Below, in pieces: positions 1-22,529 of a stretch of DNA of 64,000 nt. The stretch comes from Spisula solida (Eukaryota; Mollusca; Bivalvia; Venerida; Mactridae). A program made the position numbers and the translations under genes. The notes beneath the pieces are model-generated. The model was given only the letters and a program-made list of their open reading frames with translations. It was not told where the DNA came from and ran no database searches. Where the stretch lies: the NCBI GenBank assembly GCA_947247005.1, contig OX365946.1, positions 46,340,734 to 46,404,733 on the forward strand, written 5' to 3'. The first letter of the stretch is position 1, and every line of letters starts with the position of its first letter.

Positions 1-10953
<10,953 letters not shown>

Positions 10954-11170
10954 CTTTGCACAGTTTTATGTTGATGAACAGGGTTAAATTGTTGATATAT
11001 GCCGCACACGGAGGCAATTTCGTGCTAAACTAAGACGTTTTCCACACGTTGAAATCTGGTTCAGTGATAAAACCCAAAATTAGGCCGTACCAATCGGTAA
11101 TCAAAACACGCGAACTCAGTTACTTCCCTTTGTAATTAGAAGTTTCAGTGCGCGGGACCAATCAAATTTC
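10954..11170 (-). promoter_or_regulatory. Probable CDC5L 5' UTR and promoter
   Basis: The stretch just upstream of the CDC5L start is richer in GC and CpG than the surrounding DNA. It contains two CCAAT motifs in inverted orientation relative to the gene (plus-strand CCAAT at 11090-11094 and 11158-11162). There is no clear TATA box at a usable distance. The transcription start cannot be placed from sequence, and a non-coding first exon is possible. Confidence 0.3.
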
Positions 11171-11241
11171 TGTCCAGTGATAAAGAAATAGATGTTTTAT
11201 AATAGTCGTATAGTTCCTTATAATGTTAAACTTATTAAATC

Positions 11242-11272
11242 CAAAGACCTAAATATACATGTTAGGTCTTTG
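11242..11272. repeat. Short perfect hairpin
   Basis: CAAAGACCTAA and TTAGGTCTTTG pair perfectly around a 9-base loop. The 17-base string CAAAGACCTAAATATAC in it recurs at 12196 and, inverted, near 12688. Confidence 0.6.
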
Positions 11273-11309
11273 TTAAATCACACAAAGCAATATATACAAT
11301 AAAAGATAA

Positions 11310-11525
11310 ATGTCTCTGGATACGTAAATCCACGCATGTTAATTAAACGTGCGTGGTAAATCGGACAATATCGGTCATTAAGAATGGCGTTGGTATTACA
11401 TCTCGAGAGTCTTCGTGATACTTCCCGCTTACATACAACCGAGGTTATAAATATAGACAATATATCAGCTGTTAAATTATGCTAATGAAAGGTCGAGAGT
11501 CGTGTCAAATTCTCTGGGCTACTTA
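11310..11525. repeat. Dispersed repeat R-A, copy 1
   Basis: Contains 'cgagagtcttcgtgatactt', 'gttataaatatagacaatat' and 'cgagagtcgtgtcaaattct', which reappear at 20080-20275 and 20276-20405. No ORF or terminal repeat was recognised, so its class is unknown. Confidence 0.7.
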
Positions 11526-12194
11526 CTCATGAATTCAATTAAATCATGAACTAGTTGATGTAGAATTATGTTTAATTTGTTGTTCATGGCAAATTCAAGC
11601 CGTTACTTTGCTATCACGTAGGTTGAGGCACCTTGCGTTTAACGATAACCCGACAATGATTGATTAGGATCGAGTTAAGAATGGGACAACTAGAAGCAAA
11701 GTATATGTCATCAACGTAGTTTAGCGTCAGTTGATGTCTAATAATACATGTCTGTGACTTGTAACATTGGCTAGCTGTTGTTGCATGTTTGGACAGGATA
11801 ATATACAATACTATACATTTTGTACACATTATATAACGCGAGTGTTGTGTTCATGCATGGCCAGTGATTACCAGGCGTGATATACATTGTTAAATTATGT
11901 AGAAGTTGCTTTCCACCAATCTGTTACTTTTTCTTTTCATTTGAGAATATAAGTCGCCATCTTCTATGAGATATATAAAACTTACACGACACGGGCCCGG
12001 ATCCAACGGGTGAGGGCACAGGTGTCCCTTGCCCCCTCCCCCAGTTAGCCTCGGAGTGACCATTTTATACATCCCAAAAATGTTAAAATCCTTAAACTAT
12101 TACCAATCGATCTGGCTATGGACCGATATTTTGTGATAACAGCCTCTGTATATTACGCATAACTGAAGCGAGTGCAATGAATTGAATGCCTGAT
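11526..12194. other. Intergenic, nothing recognised
   Basis: AT-rich sequence with only short chance ORFs. No gene, RNA or element could be supported. Confidence 0.6.
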
Positions 12195-12704
12195 GCAAAG
12201 ACCTAAATATACAAAGATTGGAAAAATCTACCAAATATCGCAATATCTCGCGGCAGTCTTCTAAAATCTCGTGAAATCTCGTTTGTTTTTAATTCCTTAT
12301 ATCTCCTGTTTCCGTGTACATAGGAAAACACTAGTAAGTTTATGCAATAGATTTATTATTCTGCTTTAAAATGAAACCTAATTTATTGAAATTAGTGAAG
12401 AAATAAAACATTAGACCTCAAAGAGCCAGACCTACTCTCATTTTAATGGAAATTCAAATTTTATCAGAAAACACCCAATTTGCCTCATTCAAACAATCAT
12501 TTTCTGAATTCTATAAGAGATAGAAACAAATAAGCCACACCACTGCAGTAAAAGAAACCTAGCTCTTCAAAATGAGACATTGGTCATTTAAAAAGGATGA
12601 AAAACAAGCTTTTGATGCAAAGTATCAGCATCTGCTGCTTGCCATTTTGCATTTTCTCCCCGTTTTCAATTAAGTGTCCAATCTGTGTATATTTAGGTCT
12701 TTGC
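12195..12704. mobile_element. Candidate inverted-repeat element, 510 bp
   Basis: Bounded by a perfect 19-bp inverted repeat (GCAAAGACCTAAATATACA at 12195-12213, its complement at 12686-12704). No coding capacity and no obvious target duplication. It may be a MITE or two inverted copies of the dispersed 17-mer. Confidence 0.4.
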
Positions 12705-13089
12705 CTGGTGATAATACTGGTATTCGATTCACTGATCTATGTTACTTTAATGTGTGAACTGATCGATTTAATAAAAGTGACACGACCGAACTTAAATTAC
12801 ATATCGAAATTTTATGTTGATAGATTTATTACTGATTATGTAACAATGTTATTTTAATAATTTCACGTGAGTTTTTAGAACATAAATGCTGCAAAAACGA
12901 TTTTAATTCAAAATTGACAAAAGTCATCGAAATGGGAGGGGGCACATATTTTAAGAGCATGTGTCTAGCGTTGAATTTTGATATTTTTTAAAAGTTAGAG
13001 TGCAGGACATTTCAGGAGTTTTATTAAACTGTTACAAAAATTCGATTTGAACCTGATGAAACTTTCAGTTATAGATCTAATATTGTTTA

Positions 13090-13385
13090 TTTCATGAGTT
13101 ATGTATTTTGATTTGTAGCGGTAGACCTACACTTTTAATAATTTAACGTCTAACTCAAAAAATCTTCAATTGGGTTAACATTTGCATAAAAAATTTACGT
13201 TGTCTGATTATGTAGCGTAAATTTTAATAACTTGACGCCTGATTTGTAAATTAACTAAATTTTAGGGAATTGAAAGAAATTATCGCAATTTATGTTGATG
13301 TAGCAGTACAATTTTAGTACCTTGACTTCTGATTTTAAAAGCTTAAAGTGCAGGAAACTGCATGATTCTAATTCTAAAAGTGAAA
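13090..13385. repeat. Degenerate tandem repeat, about 90 bp, 3 copies
   Basis: Blocks such as 'tgtagcg.ta...ttttaataa.ttgacgtctgatt' recur at about 13114, 13210 and 13297. Strongly diverged, so old. Confidence 0.5.
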
Positions 13386-14000
13386 AACTCTTCGCCCATA
13401 GGGGACACCCACCCGCACCCACCCACTATAACATCCCAATTGCTAGCTGTGCCCCCCCCCCCAAACTCGAACATTTCTGGAGCCGGGGCGGAGACAATAT
13501 TTATGTACCTAAAATCAAATAGAAATTAACACAAATGATTGTAGCTCAAGGCCAAGAACTCTGCCTGATTCAAACAGTTAAGTTATTCGAGTTGCTCCCC
13601 TGAGGTTGTGATATTATAATTATTTATAATGTTGGCCGTGGCGAGTAAGTTATTTTTTACAATTTTTACGTAGATCCAACGCGATTTATGTTCATTATAC
13701 TAGCTCGGCAGGATATAGCAATTAACACGCACATCAATTGGTGTTTCAATAAAATAAATATGATTTAAGCGATTTTCGGCTTTGAGCCAATAAGCCCTGC
13801 TTTGAGTCAGGTGTCCTCGAGTACAGAGATACTAACCCACATGTATACAAAATGGATCCACGGCGCACATTTTTATGCTATTCAGACATAACTATATAAA
13901 TAAAGTAAATCATACGTGTTAAATCATGTAATATTTTATATTATGTATATATATACATTGCATTCATGACCTTACTCCATTTAACGAGTTCGCCGTTAAT

Positions 14001-14024
14001 GGAGGGGAGGGGAGGGGAGGGGCT
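14001..14024 (+). other. G-quadruplex motif
   Basis: Four G4 runs separated by single A bases (14004-14022), in otherwise AT-rich DNA. This is a near-ideal intramolecular quadruplex pattern with one-base loops. Confidence 0.75.
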
Positions 14025-14328
14025 GCTTTAACTCACATTTGGGCGACGCCAAAAGAAGAAAGTTCGTCCCTTTAGTTTTTGAGGAAAATACGCGATACAG
14101 AGATGCGCCAGTTCCAGAAGCACCATTGGAGCTTTTGCGATTCGATGTTAACTTACAGGGACCAAATCGTTAGAATATTATAGTTTGTGGTGTTAGTTCA
14201 GGTGGGAAACACTGATGTTTCATCTATCAGTTTATGTTACGCTAGTTTATAATATTAAGTCCGAAACATTTGAATATTCTCTCATACGTTGCACGTTTTC
14301 TGCGTGAAGCATTGGTCTTAGAAAGGGA

Positions 14329-14551
14329 TATTCACGAGACGGATGACATTCCCCCAACTGTATACTCGCCTGGATCAGGTGCTGCATGATTTTATCGTGC
14401 GGTAGTCACCATATTCACGAGCCGGATTACATTCCTCAACTATATACAAACAAAGATCAGACAGTGCACGAATTTATCGTGCGGTAGTCACCATATAAAT
14501 GAATCGGTTTAAATTCCTTAGGTGTCCACGAATATTTCGTGTGTCACCATA
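14329..14551. repeat. Degenerate tandem repeat, about 83 bp, 3 copies
   Basis: Units start 'attcacgagacgg', 'attcacgagccgg' and 'ataaatgaatcgg' at 14329, 14412 and 14494 and end 'cgtgcggtagtcaccat' or a variant. Each unit contains 'tttatcgtgcggtag' next to short inverted 'cacga'/'tcgtg' strings. Confidence 0.75.
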
Positions 14552-15654
14552 AAATTGTATTTCTTCCTAACGCTATTAAAGAGGACTTTAAAATCAATCT
14601 CGGACTATATAGTTGCAATGGATTTATTATTTTTCCCTTATCCGTGAACATGATATATATAAAAGACATGTACAACCAACTTGAAACGCGTAAAATGAAA
14701 TCGGAAAACGGAGAAACTTCGTAAAATGACCAATCTACCACCAGGGATATAGGTAATGCCAAACAAACTAATCATTAACGCTGAAAAAGAGTCGAGAACG
14801 TAGATAGGAAAACAGTTTTAATAGTTTAAGTATCTTTTGCCACGGATATACACTAGAATTCTCATGTATTCTTTGCTTTTGTCATGTTCCAGCAAAATGT
14901 TGAAACAATGTTTAAGATAGGGACAAACATAGGGTTGGTAGGCTGAGGTAGGGCATGTAAATTAATTATAGCTCAATCATTTGTTGATTTCCGTGGGTAG
15001 AACCACAATATTATTTTGTCTTGGTCTAATAATTTAATATTTTCTCACTACACTTTTAAATGTCGTCAAATTTAGTCGCTCAATATTTGCCCGAGGCGCG
15101 CTAATCTCATTCTCTTCACACCGGCCCTTTATAAATACCGAAGGATACGGAAATGCTCGAACTTTCACGGTAGCGTTAATCTGTGGGGCCGAATCTGTGT
15201 ACCGGAAAAGCACGAGATTTCTCCGTATATGCATTCTTTGGTTGTTTTACCTGCGAACATGACGTCATTCACAGGTTGTGGATATTTTCCTATGTTTTCG
15301 AATGAGAACACCTGCATGTATATCGACGACTGCAAGGAAACGAATATAGGTCCAAGGTCTTTGACGATGGCACGAATTTGAATGCACGACGGTGAATATT
15401 ACTCATTACATCGACCGCCAGTATTGACGAACGACCATTTAGTAAGTTTGGCTCAAATGATACTTGTGTTTTTATTTGACCGGCGCGTTACGATTTTTGA
15501 AAATTCAATTATTGCATTACCAATCAAATTTTAATTCAAGGCCTTTGACGATGATCATTAAATTTCGTAATTGTAGGGGGTCCTTTCTCTGCCTCTGGGC
15601 TGTTTTCAGACTAAATATCAATAACGGTCCAGGGGAGTTTGACACTCCTATAGG
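14552..15654. other. Intergenic, nothing recognised
   Basis: Unique-looking AT-rich DNA. Open frames here are short, lack conserved motifs and overlap on opposite strands. Confidence 0.55.
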
Positions 15655-15661
15655 TGGTATT

Positions 15662-15928
15662 CAGAGCTACAGATAAGCTGCCTATTGGGGTAATTACCCA
15701 ATTAATTTTCTTAAAAACCCAATTGATTTTGAGAGGAGGGAGTAAGAAAAAGCAAAGACAATCTGAAATACCCAAATAGAAAAGGGTGTTATAGTGAAAA
15801 ATAGTACATAAAAGCTTATTTACCCTTTGAGTTTTATTAAATACCCAATTAAAATTTGTCAAAACCCAATCAAAATTGAAAATTGGGGGTAAAATACCCA
15901 ATTGATTAAAACCTTATCTGTAGCTCTG
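15662..15928. mobile_element. hAT-like MITE, 267 bp
   Basis: Perfect 16-bp inverted ends CAGAGCTACAGATAAG and CTTATCTGTAGCTCTG, flanked by TGGTATT on both sides (15655-15661 and 15929-15935). Ends starting CAGAG and a 7-8 bp duplication fit the hAT superfamily. The interior has many 'acccaatt' and 'aattgggt' segments able to pair. No ORF of its own. Confidence 0.75.
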
Positions 15929-16453
15929 TGGTATTCCTCCTATACCCCATTGATTTTTATTGCATTTTGGCATTTTTATTTTTTCGACTGTCGGAAGAAA
16001 GCTGCGGCCTATATGGTAGTTACACTCCTGGTTGCACGTAGCAAACAATGACGTACCATTTGTGCGTTTGTAATGTTATGATTTTTTAAAGGGTGAGTTA
16101 TGAATATACATTTGTAGATCATTGCATCCATTATTTCAAAGAATAAAAAATATTTATATAAAATTGCTACTTTTTTAAGAGAAGCCTTTTTTATCAGAAA
16201 TGATCAGTTGAAAAATCTAAATTAGATAACTAAAATTTCTTCTTTTAATTACAGTCTACATAATCAACCATGGTATTTAATTGTATTTACCTTACCGACC
16301 ACCATTTAATTTTGTTTGTTTCTTTGTACTTTTTGTTTGTATGTATTTATATGAATGTTCAGGCATGTATGAGAGTATGTATGTATTGAATGTCTTTGTG
16401 CTGTTTTGTGTTGTATTACAAAAGGCACGTATGTGCCGAGTTTGGAAATGAAG

Positions 16454-17077
16454 ATATATATGAGCCAGTCTCCAGGAAAACCTGCTATTTTGACAAAAAT
16501 ATTGACTTTAAGATTTTCCATAGTATTACAGGATAATGTTAAATAAGCAAATTGCAAAAGAAATTATGTTAATATCTTGAGTTTTAAGGAAGTTACAGAT
16601 GTTTTTGCGGAGTCCCCATTCGGAGCTTTTTGTGTGACGTCGCAAACGTCATTCAAACGTTATTCGACATAACTGAAATAAGTATTTCATTATTATACCA
16701 TTTGATTCATTCTTGACATAAACTGTTCAAAATAGTACAAAATTCTAAATTATGTTTCATTTTTCAAAATATATATCAAAATCGAAATTGTTTGCATTCA
16801 GAGAAAGGCTAGTTCTGTTTTAAACAACTAAATCCTCGTTTTTCTCAATCGGAATACTTTTCTGAAATTGGTCACCATAGCAACGAAGTATGTGTTTTCG
16901 ACATAATTCATAGGAAAATTTAAAGCTAAGGTGTAGTATTATATGGGTCAATTAGTTAAAATAGAATAAATAGATATGTATTTTTCCTTATTTGAGAGCG
17001 TTATCAAAATCTTGTTACATATAGTAATTACATAATGTCATTATAGCAGGTTTTCCTGGAGACTGGCTCATATATAT
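16454..17077. mobile_element. Inverted-repeat element with 40-bp arms, 624 bp
   Basis: The arm at 16454-16493 (TGAGCCAGTCTCCAGGAAAA and neighbours) is repeated inverted at 17038-17077 with about two mismatches. Both ends sit in short TA runs, consistent with a TA target. No coding capacity was recognised, so this is a probable MITE. Confidence 0.7.
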
Positions 17078-17742
17078 TATTTCAAAAAAAATGTTTTAAT
17101 GTCAAAATTCCATTTTTAAGCTATTTGCTTCAAAGTCGTCTGAAAATGAGTGTGATACAAAAGTCGGTGACAAAAAGTCGTGTTGTGAATGGAATGTAGT
17201 AAAATACCAATGACAATGTTGCAAAATGCAACAAATATGTAATAACATACAAAACTGGTGTCTGTTTTGCATATTCTCTCATACATAGCCACGTGAAACA
17301 ATGTCGACATGCGAATGGGTCTGCTACGACAAAGTTACTTCATCAATATTAATGTACTCCAACATGTCCATAAAATATTAAGCTATTGCTTTGTCAAAAC
17401 TTGCTACACATTTTCACCTTACTTTTTTTAAGCAAGACTCATAACTGTCCCAGTTATTTAAGGGTAATGGGCTTTTTTACAGAGACAATGATCAGATGAG
17501 CGTTTGCACCTGCTCTCAATGTAGAGCTCATCTACTTTGGTTTTATTCTAAGACCTAAATATTACAGAACAACTAATTACATGGTTTTATCTAATTAAAT
17601 AAAGTTGTTTTTGAAGAACCTATACTTAACTCAAGGAATTAACTTTCACGTGTACAGCGCTTTTGAGACTTCAGAGGTGCTATATAAATATTTTCAATTA
17701 TTATTATAATTTAAATAAGGCGGTTCACACGCTAAGCGAATT

Positions 17743-18131
17743 GAATTTTGAATTTGCCATCATGGCACGCTAAGCGCAGAATATTGAATTTGCCATCATC
17801 GCGTGCTAAGCACAGAGTATTGAATTTGCCATCATCGCGCGCTAAGCACAGAATATTGAATTTGCCATCATCGTGCATTTAGCACAGAGTATTGAATTTG
17901 CCATCATCGCGCACTAAGCACAGAGTATTGAATTTGCCATCATTGCGCGCTAAGCACAGTGTATTGAATTTGCCATCATCTCGCGTTAAGCACAGAGTAT
18001 TGAATTTGCCATCATCGCGCGCTTAGCACAGAATATTGAATTTGTAATCATCGTGCGCTAAGCACAGATTATTGAATTTGCCATCATCGCGCGCTAAGCA
18101 AAGAATATTGAATTTGCCATCATTGCGCGCT
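17743..18131. repeat. 36-bp minisatellite, about 11 copies
   Basis: The unit is 'tgaatttgccatcatcgcgc' plus 'gctaagcacagaatat', with substitutions concentrated in the 'cgcgcgct' part. It is CpG-bearing in a CpG-poor region. Spacerless repetition excludes a CRISPR array. Confidence 0.9.
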
Positions 18132-18538
18132 TTAATCCAATGTTTGCTAGCATCTCAGACTTTTGCATGATTTTATTATGGCAGGCCTGCAGTTTTGAAA
18201 CATAAAAAAGCGCTGAAGACATTTAACAACACCTACTATCACATCTTGCAACTGTAGTACAGTATAATTATTATATTGTATATAATTCTTGGGTTGCTAC
18301 AGGTTTGTTCAGGTGTAAACTCATTCTCTACTTGATAATTGTTGTGTGAGCAAAGTAAGCCAGAAAAAACAACATTGTTGATCTGAGCGGCATCGTTGTA
18401 TATAGGAACTAAAACAAAAATGGGTGTGAAAATGAGTCGTGAAGAGGTGACGGCCAGAGAAGATTAGAGAAGGTGGTGTGCCCATCCTTCTGATGGAGGC
18501 CGGTTGGGGCTTATTGCTCCGATATTTTTAGGGAAAAT

Positions 18539-18812
18539 CCTAGTGAAAATTGTCTCTGGAATTCCGGTGATATTTTCACCATAATTCTAAGGTGAAATGA
18601 ATGATTTTTATGGATATAAGTGAAATTTTCCTCAAACCTTCTCTGAAATTTTGGTGACTTCTCTGGAATTCCGGTGGTATTTCAGTGGTATTTTGGTGGT
18701 TTTTCCGGAATTACAGTGAAATCTTGAAACATTACACATGATTGTTTTGCCATAATTCTGGTGGAATAACGATGAAAATATCACCGGAATTCCAGAGACA
18801 ATTTTCACTAGG
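18539..18812. mobile_element. Foldback or MITE-like element, 274 bp
   Basis: Begins CCTAGTGAAAATTGTCTCTG and ends with the exact complement. The arms extend about 39 bp, ending in 'gatattttc'. The interior contains further degenerate 'tctggaattccggtg' copies in both orientations, so most of the element can fold on itself. No target duplication was seen. Confidence 0.7.
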
Positions 18813-19014
18813 GTTACGCAGGTTTTATTGTGTCCGAGATTTCCTCGTATTTTTAAGAAAACTCTGCAAACAAGTTCTTTTCACGTTTTGCATTCTGACG
18901 TGATTTTGGTTTCTAGCTTTAACGTGTGGTAAGGGCAACATACAGAATAAAATATTTTCAATTTAAAACAAGTTCAACAACCACTTTTGCTGTCGAAGTC
19001 ACGGTATGGGTTAA

Positions 19015-19258
19015 TTTATTTCTAGTGTTTGGTCACATCTCAAGCTGCATGAGATATGTTTGTGCAAACTGTTGTATGCACTTAATTGATCAACAATGAA
19101 TGGTGTGAACATTACAGGTAAATCCACGATTTCATACAGGCAAGATAGGTAGCAAGGTTTTATATAGACAAAGAATGGGAAAAATTGGGACTTAAATAAA
19201 AATTTCGACATAACGGAAAATTCGATATAGGCGAGTTCGAGATAACGAGAGTTGACTG
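19015..19258. mobile_element. 5'-truncated pogo-like element (relic)
   Basis: Matches the right part of the 652-bp element at 34422-35073, including 'gcgagttcgagataacgaga' and the terminal GTTGACTG, followed by TA. The left terminus is missing and the match is diverged, so this copy is older than the one in the array. Confidence 0.8.
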
Positions 19259-20079
19259 TAGTATGAAAATCTAGTATAAGATCATGCATAAAATGCTACA
19301 ATATGTTTTTCATGCACTTTCATATTTTCAAGTTTATTTGCATGTGTCAAATTGGTCTATTTCCAGGTAATGTGTTGACAACAAGTGTGGATCTTTATTT
19401 TCAAACAGACCCAATCAGAGTAAGCCTGTATTCAAGCAGTTGTTACCATCTAGGCCAGAGTACTTTGATTTTTCGTCACTAAGACCCTCCTGCCCAATTT
19501 TTGTCATTTTCAAAAAAAGTTTTGAAAAACTTAAAAAACAAAAATTACGTAACATATTATTTTGTTTTGATGATAATGTACCTGCCTCGTTTTATTATTT
19601 CATTATTTTGTTGATGATAAGTTGATATTATCGGTGCTTCAGTGCAGTGTACTAGTCTTAAGATAAATTGGTTGTTTTCTTGAAAACTAACGCTCACAGT
19701 CATTGATTTCTTTAAATGGTCGACTAGTCCACCACCAACAGCATGGTAGATATACTTTGGGAATTTTTATTTTTTCCCCTCCTGTTGACAAGTCTGAGTA
19801 ACAAAAAATTTAAAAACTCTGGCCCTAGTTATCACAAGTCTGGAAGTGGTGAGTACAACACCTTATGAAAACCTTAATATGAATACATGAGAAATTATTA
19901 TGAATAGTATCATAGTCAATTATAGCACGGAGAATTCGTTGTGAACCTGACCTTTATGAATGAATATATTACAAGGTTCTTGTGTTAAATCATGCAATAT
20001 TTGTCCTTTAGTTTTATGTTGGTATAGCACAGAGAATTTGACATGATCTTGACCTTTATGCATGAATATATTACAAGGT

Positions 20080-20405
20080 TCTTGCATTGAATATATAAAT
20101 TTCCGCGAGCAAATTGCGCAATATCGGTCCTTTAGATATTTGATGGTATTTACACCTCGAGCGTCTTCGTGATGTCCCGCTTCTGAAAACATACGACCAG
20201 GGTTATAAATATAGATATATCAGCTGTTAAATTACGCAAATAGAAGTTCGAGAGTCGTGTCAAATTCTCTGGACTATATAACACCTCGAACATCTTCCTG
20301 ATACTTTCCGCTTATGAAAACATAACCGGGGTTATAAATATAGACAATATATCAGCTGTTAAATTATGCTAAAAGAAAGTCGAGATTTGTGTCATATTCT
20401 CCGTA
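20080..20405. repeat. Dispersed repeat R-A, copies 2 and 3 in tandem
   Basis: Two adjacent copies (about 20080-20275 and 20276-20405) share 'cctcgagcgtcttc', 'gttataaatatagac', 'atatcagctgttaaatta' and 'gtcgtgtcaaattctc' with 11310-11525. Just upstream (19920-20095) a different segment, 'cctttatg.atgaatatatta', is itself duplicated. Confidence 0.7.
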
Positions 20406-20409
20406 CTAT

Positions 20410-21190
20410 ACCTCCTTGTCAATCTTTACAGATTACAAATGGAGTCTTCAGTGGTGATTAAAATTAAAACTAAATAAAAAATCAAGGAATCTCGTTAGTT
20501 GCAAAGAGTAAAAAAATATTATTCAGCGCAAAGTTAAAACCAAACTAGCGGAATTAGTATGGTCCAGTTACAGTGGCCAGAAACTCAGAAAAGATGTTGA
20601 GGTTGGACTGTAAACTGACCGGGAGGCTGTAAACTGTAGGGGAGGGACTGTAAACTGTAGGGGAGGCTGTTTCAGTGCCTGAATGTGTGAATAATTCATG
20701 ATATTAGGTCCGTCAAAGTGTGGAACCAGATAATTCAGGTTTCTGGTATGTCAGTAAGGTGGTTGTGATCAACGGATAGTAAGTTTCAGCACCGTGCCAT
20801 ATAAGTGAACGTCCAAATGTCATTTCTGTGATACTTTTGCTCAAAATGTGTCTGTGAAAACATTCACTGATTTTTTTTAGAGGTTAATACATGACACAGC
20901 TGGGTAGGGAGGTGATCATCTGCCTTGAAAATTGATAATTACCTCCTGGGCTTCACATTCACCTCATGGCCTGACTCTGAAGAGTATTAAAGCCTTTAAT
21001 ACAATTGTTCATTACCATCATGAATATCTACGGAGAACAAATAAAGTCAATATTACTGATGTAGATCAATAATATACTGAGGATGCAAAATTAAACAGTC
21101 AAAATTGAAAAAGATATCTTAAATCTTGATAACATACGTCATTTTGGCTCCAACGTGACGTCATGTTTACATGGATAACGTAATGTGCGC
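20410..21190. other. Intergenic, only a short triplication seen
   Basis: No gene was found. A short string, 'gactgtaaactgtagggga', is repeated three times with changes around 20605-20670. Confidence 0.5.
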
Positions 21191-21354
21191 CCATTTAACC
21201 AGTCCGATTATGATTATGAGATTGCGGCCCGGGCGAATTGGTGATAAGTAAGCGTGTGATGGCCATAAACAGCCGCAAGTATGCTAATTTTTGTGTTGCC
21301 TGAAAAGGCGACATATAGGGGTTACTTTTGTCAGTGGCGGTTGCGACGTCAGAT

Positions 21355-22075
21355 TTTGCTTGTCCGGAGCATAACTTTGTCACCTTAAGTTCAAATGACT
21401 CAAAAATTGGTATGCATGTTTCTTGCAATAAGCCGAAGTGCAATGCACAATAACTATAACTCTACCTTGCATCGTTTTTTAATTACTTCCCTTGGATTGA
21501 TTTTATTACAGCATTTCTTGTCCGGAGCATAACTTTGTCACCTAAATTTCAAATGACTCAAGATTTGGTATGCATGTTTCTTGCAATAAGCTGAAGTATG
21601 CAAGAACCATCACTCTACCTTGAACCGTTTTTGAATTATTTCACTTTGATTGATTTTATTAGAGTATTTCTTGTCCGGAGCATAACTTTTGTCACCTAAT
21701 GTTCAAATGACTCAACATTGTGTATGCATGTTTCTTGCAATAAGCCGAAGTGCAATGCGCAAGAACCATAACTTACCTTGCATTGTTTTTTAATTATTTC
21801 CCTTTGATTGATTTTATAAGCATTTCTTGTTCGGGGCACAACTTTGTATAATGAATGACCCCAAAATTGGTATGCAGTGCACAAGAACCATAACTCTACC
21901 TTGTGGCATTTTTGAATTATTTTCCTTTGATTGATTTTATAAGCATTTCTTGTCGGGGGAATAACTTTATCACCATAAGTATGAATGACTCTTGCTGTGA
22001 TATGAAATGCAGTGGGCAAGAATCATAACTCTACCTTGTGTAGTTTTTGAATGATTCTCCTTTGATTGATTTTTA
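21355..22075. repeat. About 150-bp degenerate tandem repeat, 5 copies
   Basis: 'cttgtccggagcataacttt', 'atgcatgtttcttgcaataa' and 'ccctttgattgattttat' recur at intervals of about 120-160 bp. Short ORFs across it are periodic and are by-products of the repeat. Confidence 0.8.
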
Positions 22076-22529
22076 TGTGGCTAAACAAGTTCAATAACCC
22101 TGATGTATTAGAATTTTGGGTTAATGTGGCATATTTTCATTTTATATTACTTATTTAGTCACATAACTACCAACAATTACCTTCATTCATAGAAATAGTC
22201 ACATACGAGTAAAACCGTTCTGTTAGAACGTCCGTTCATTTGTCCGGGCATCCACCTAAAGTTTTTAATAAACTTCAAAAGTTTGTGTACTATCAATGCT
22301 ATTGCATTGAAACTTGGTAAACTCATTTATTATCATAGGTCAAACACTTTGTTAAATGTGTCTCAGACATGTGTTGTTAAATTTCTGGATCTTCTTGGTG
22401 GTTGCCACAATGGTACTCCACGTTTCAGCAGACAGACTTTACATTTGTGTTGAAGATCCTGATCTTAAATTGTTTTGATAGACAGTTCTCTTGATTTCCA
22501 AAATGTTGTTTAGTTGACTAAAAGCTGCC

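Noticed and set aside
13322..13522. 66-codon plus frame with Pro/His-rich end
   Set aside because: It spans a poly-C run and a degenerate repeat, with no conserved motif.
17743..18131. Regular 36-bp repeats that could suggest a CRISPR array
   Set aside because: Repeats are directly adjacent with no spacers, and the DNA is eukaryotic.
21195..22019. Minus-strand short frames with similar peptides
   Set aside because: They are by-products of the 150-bp tandem repeat.
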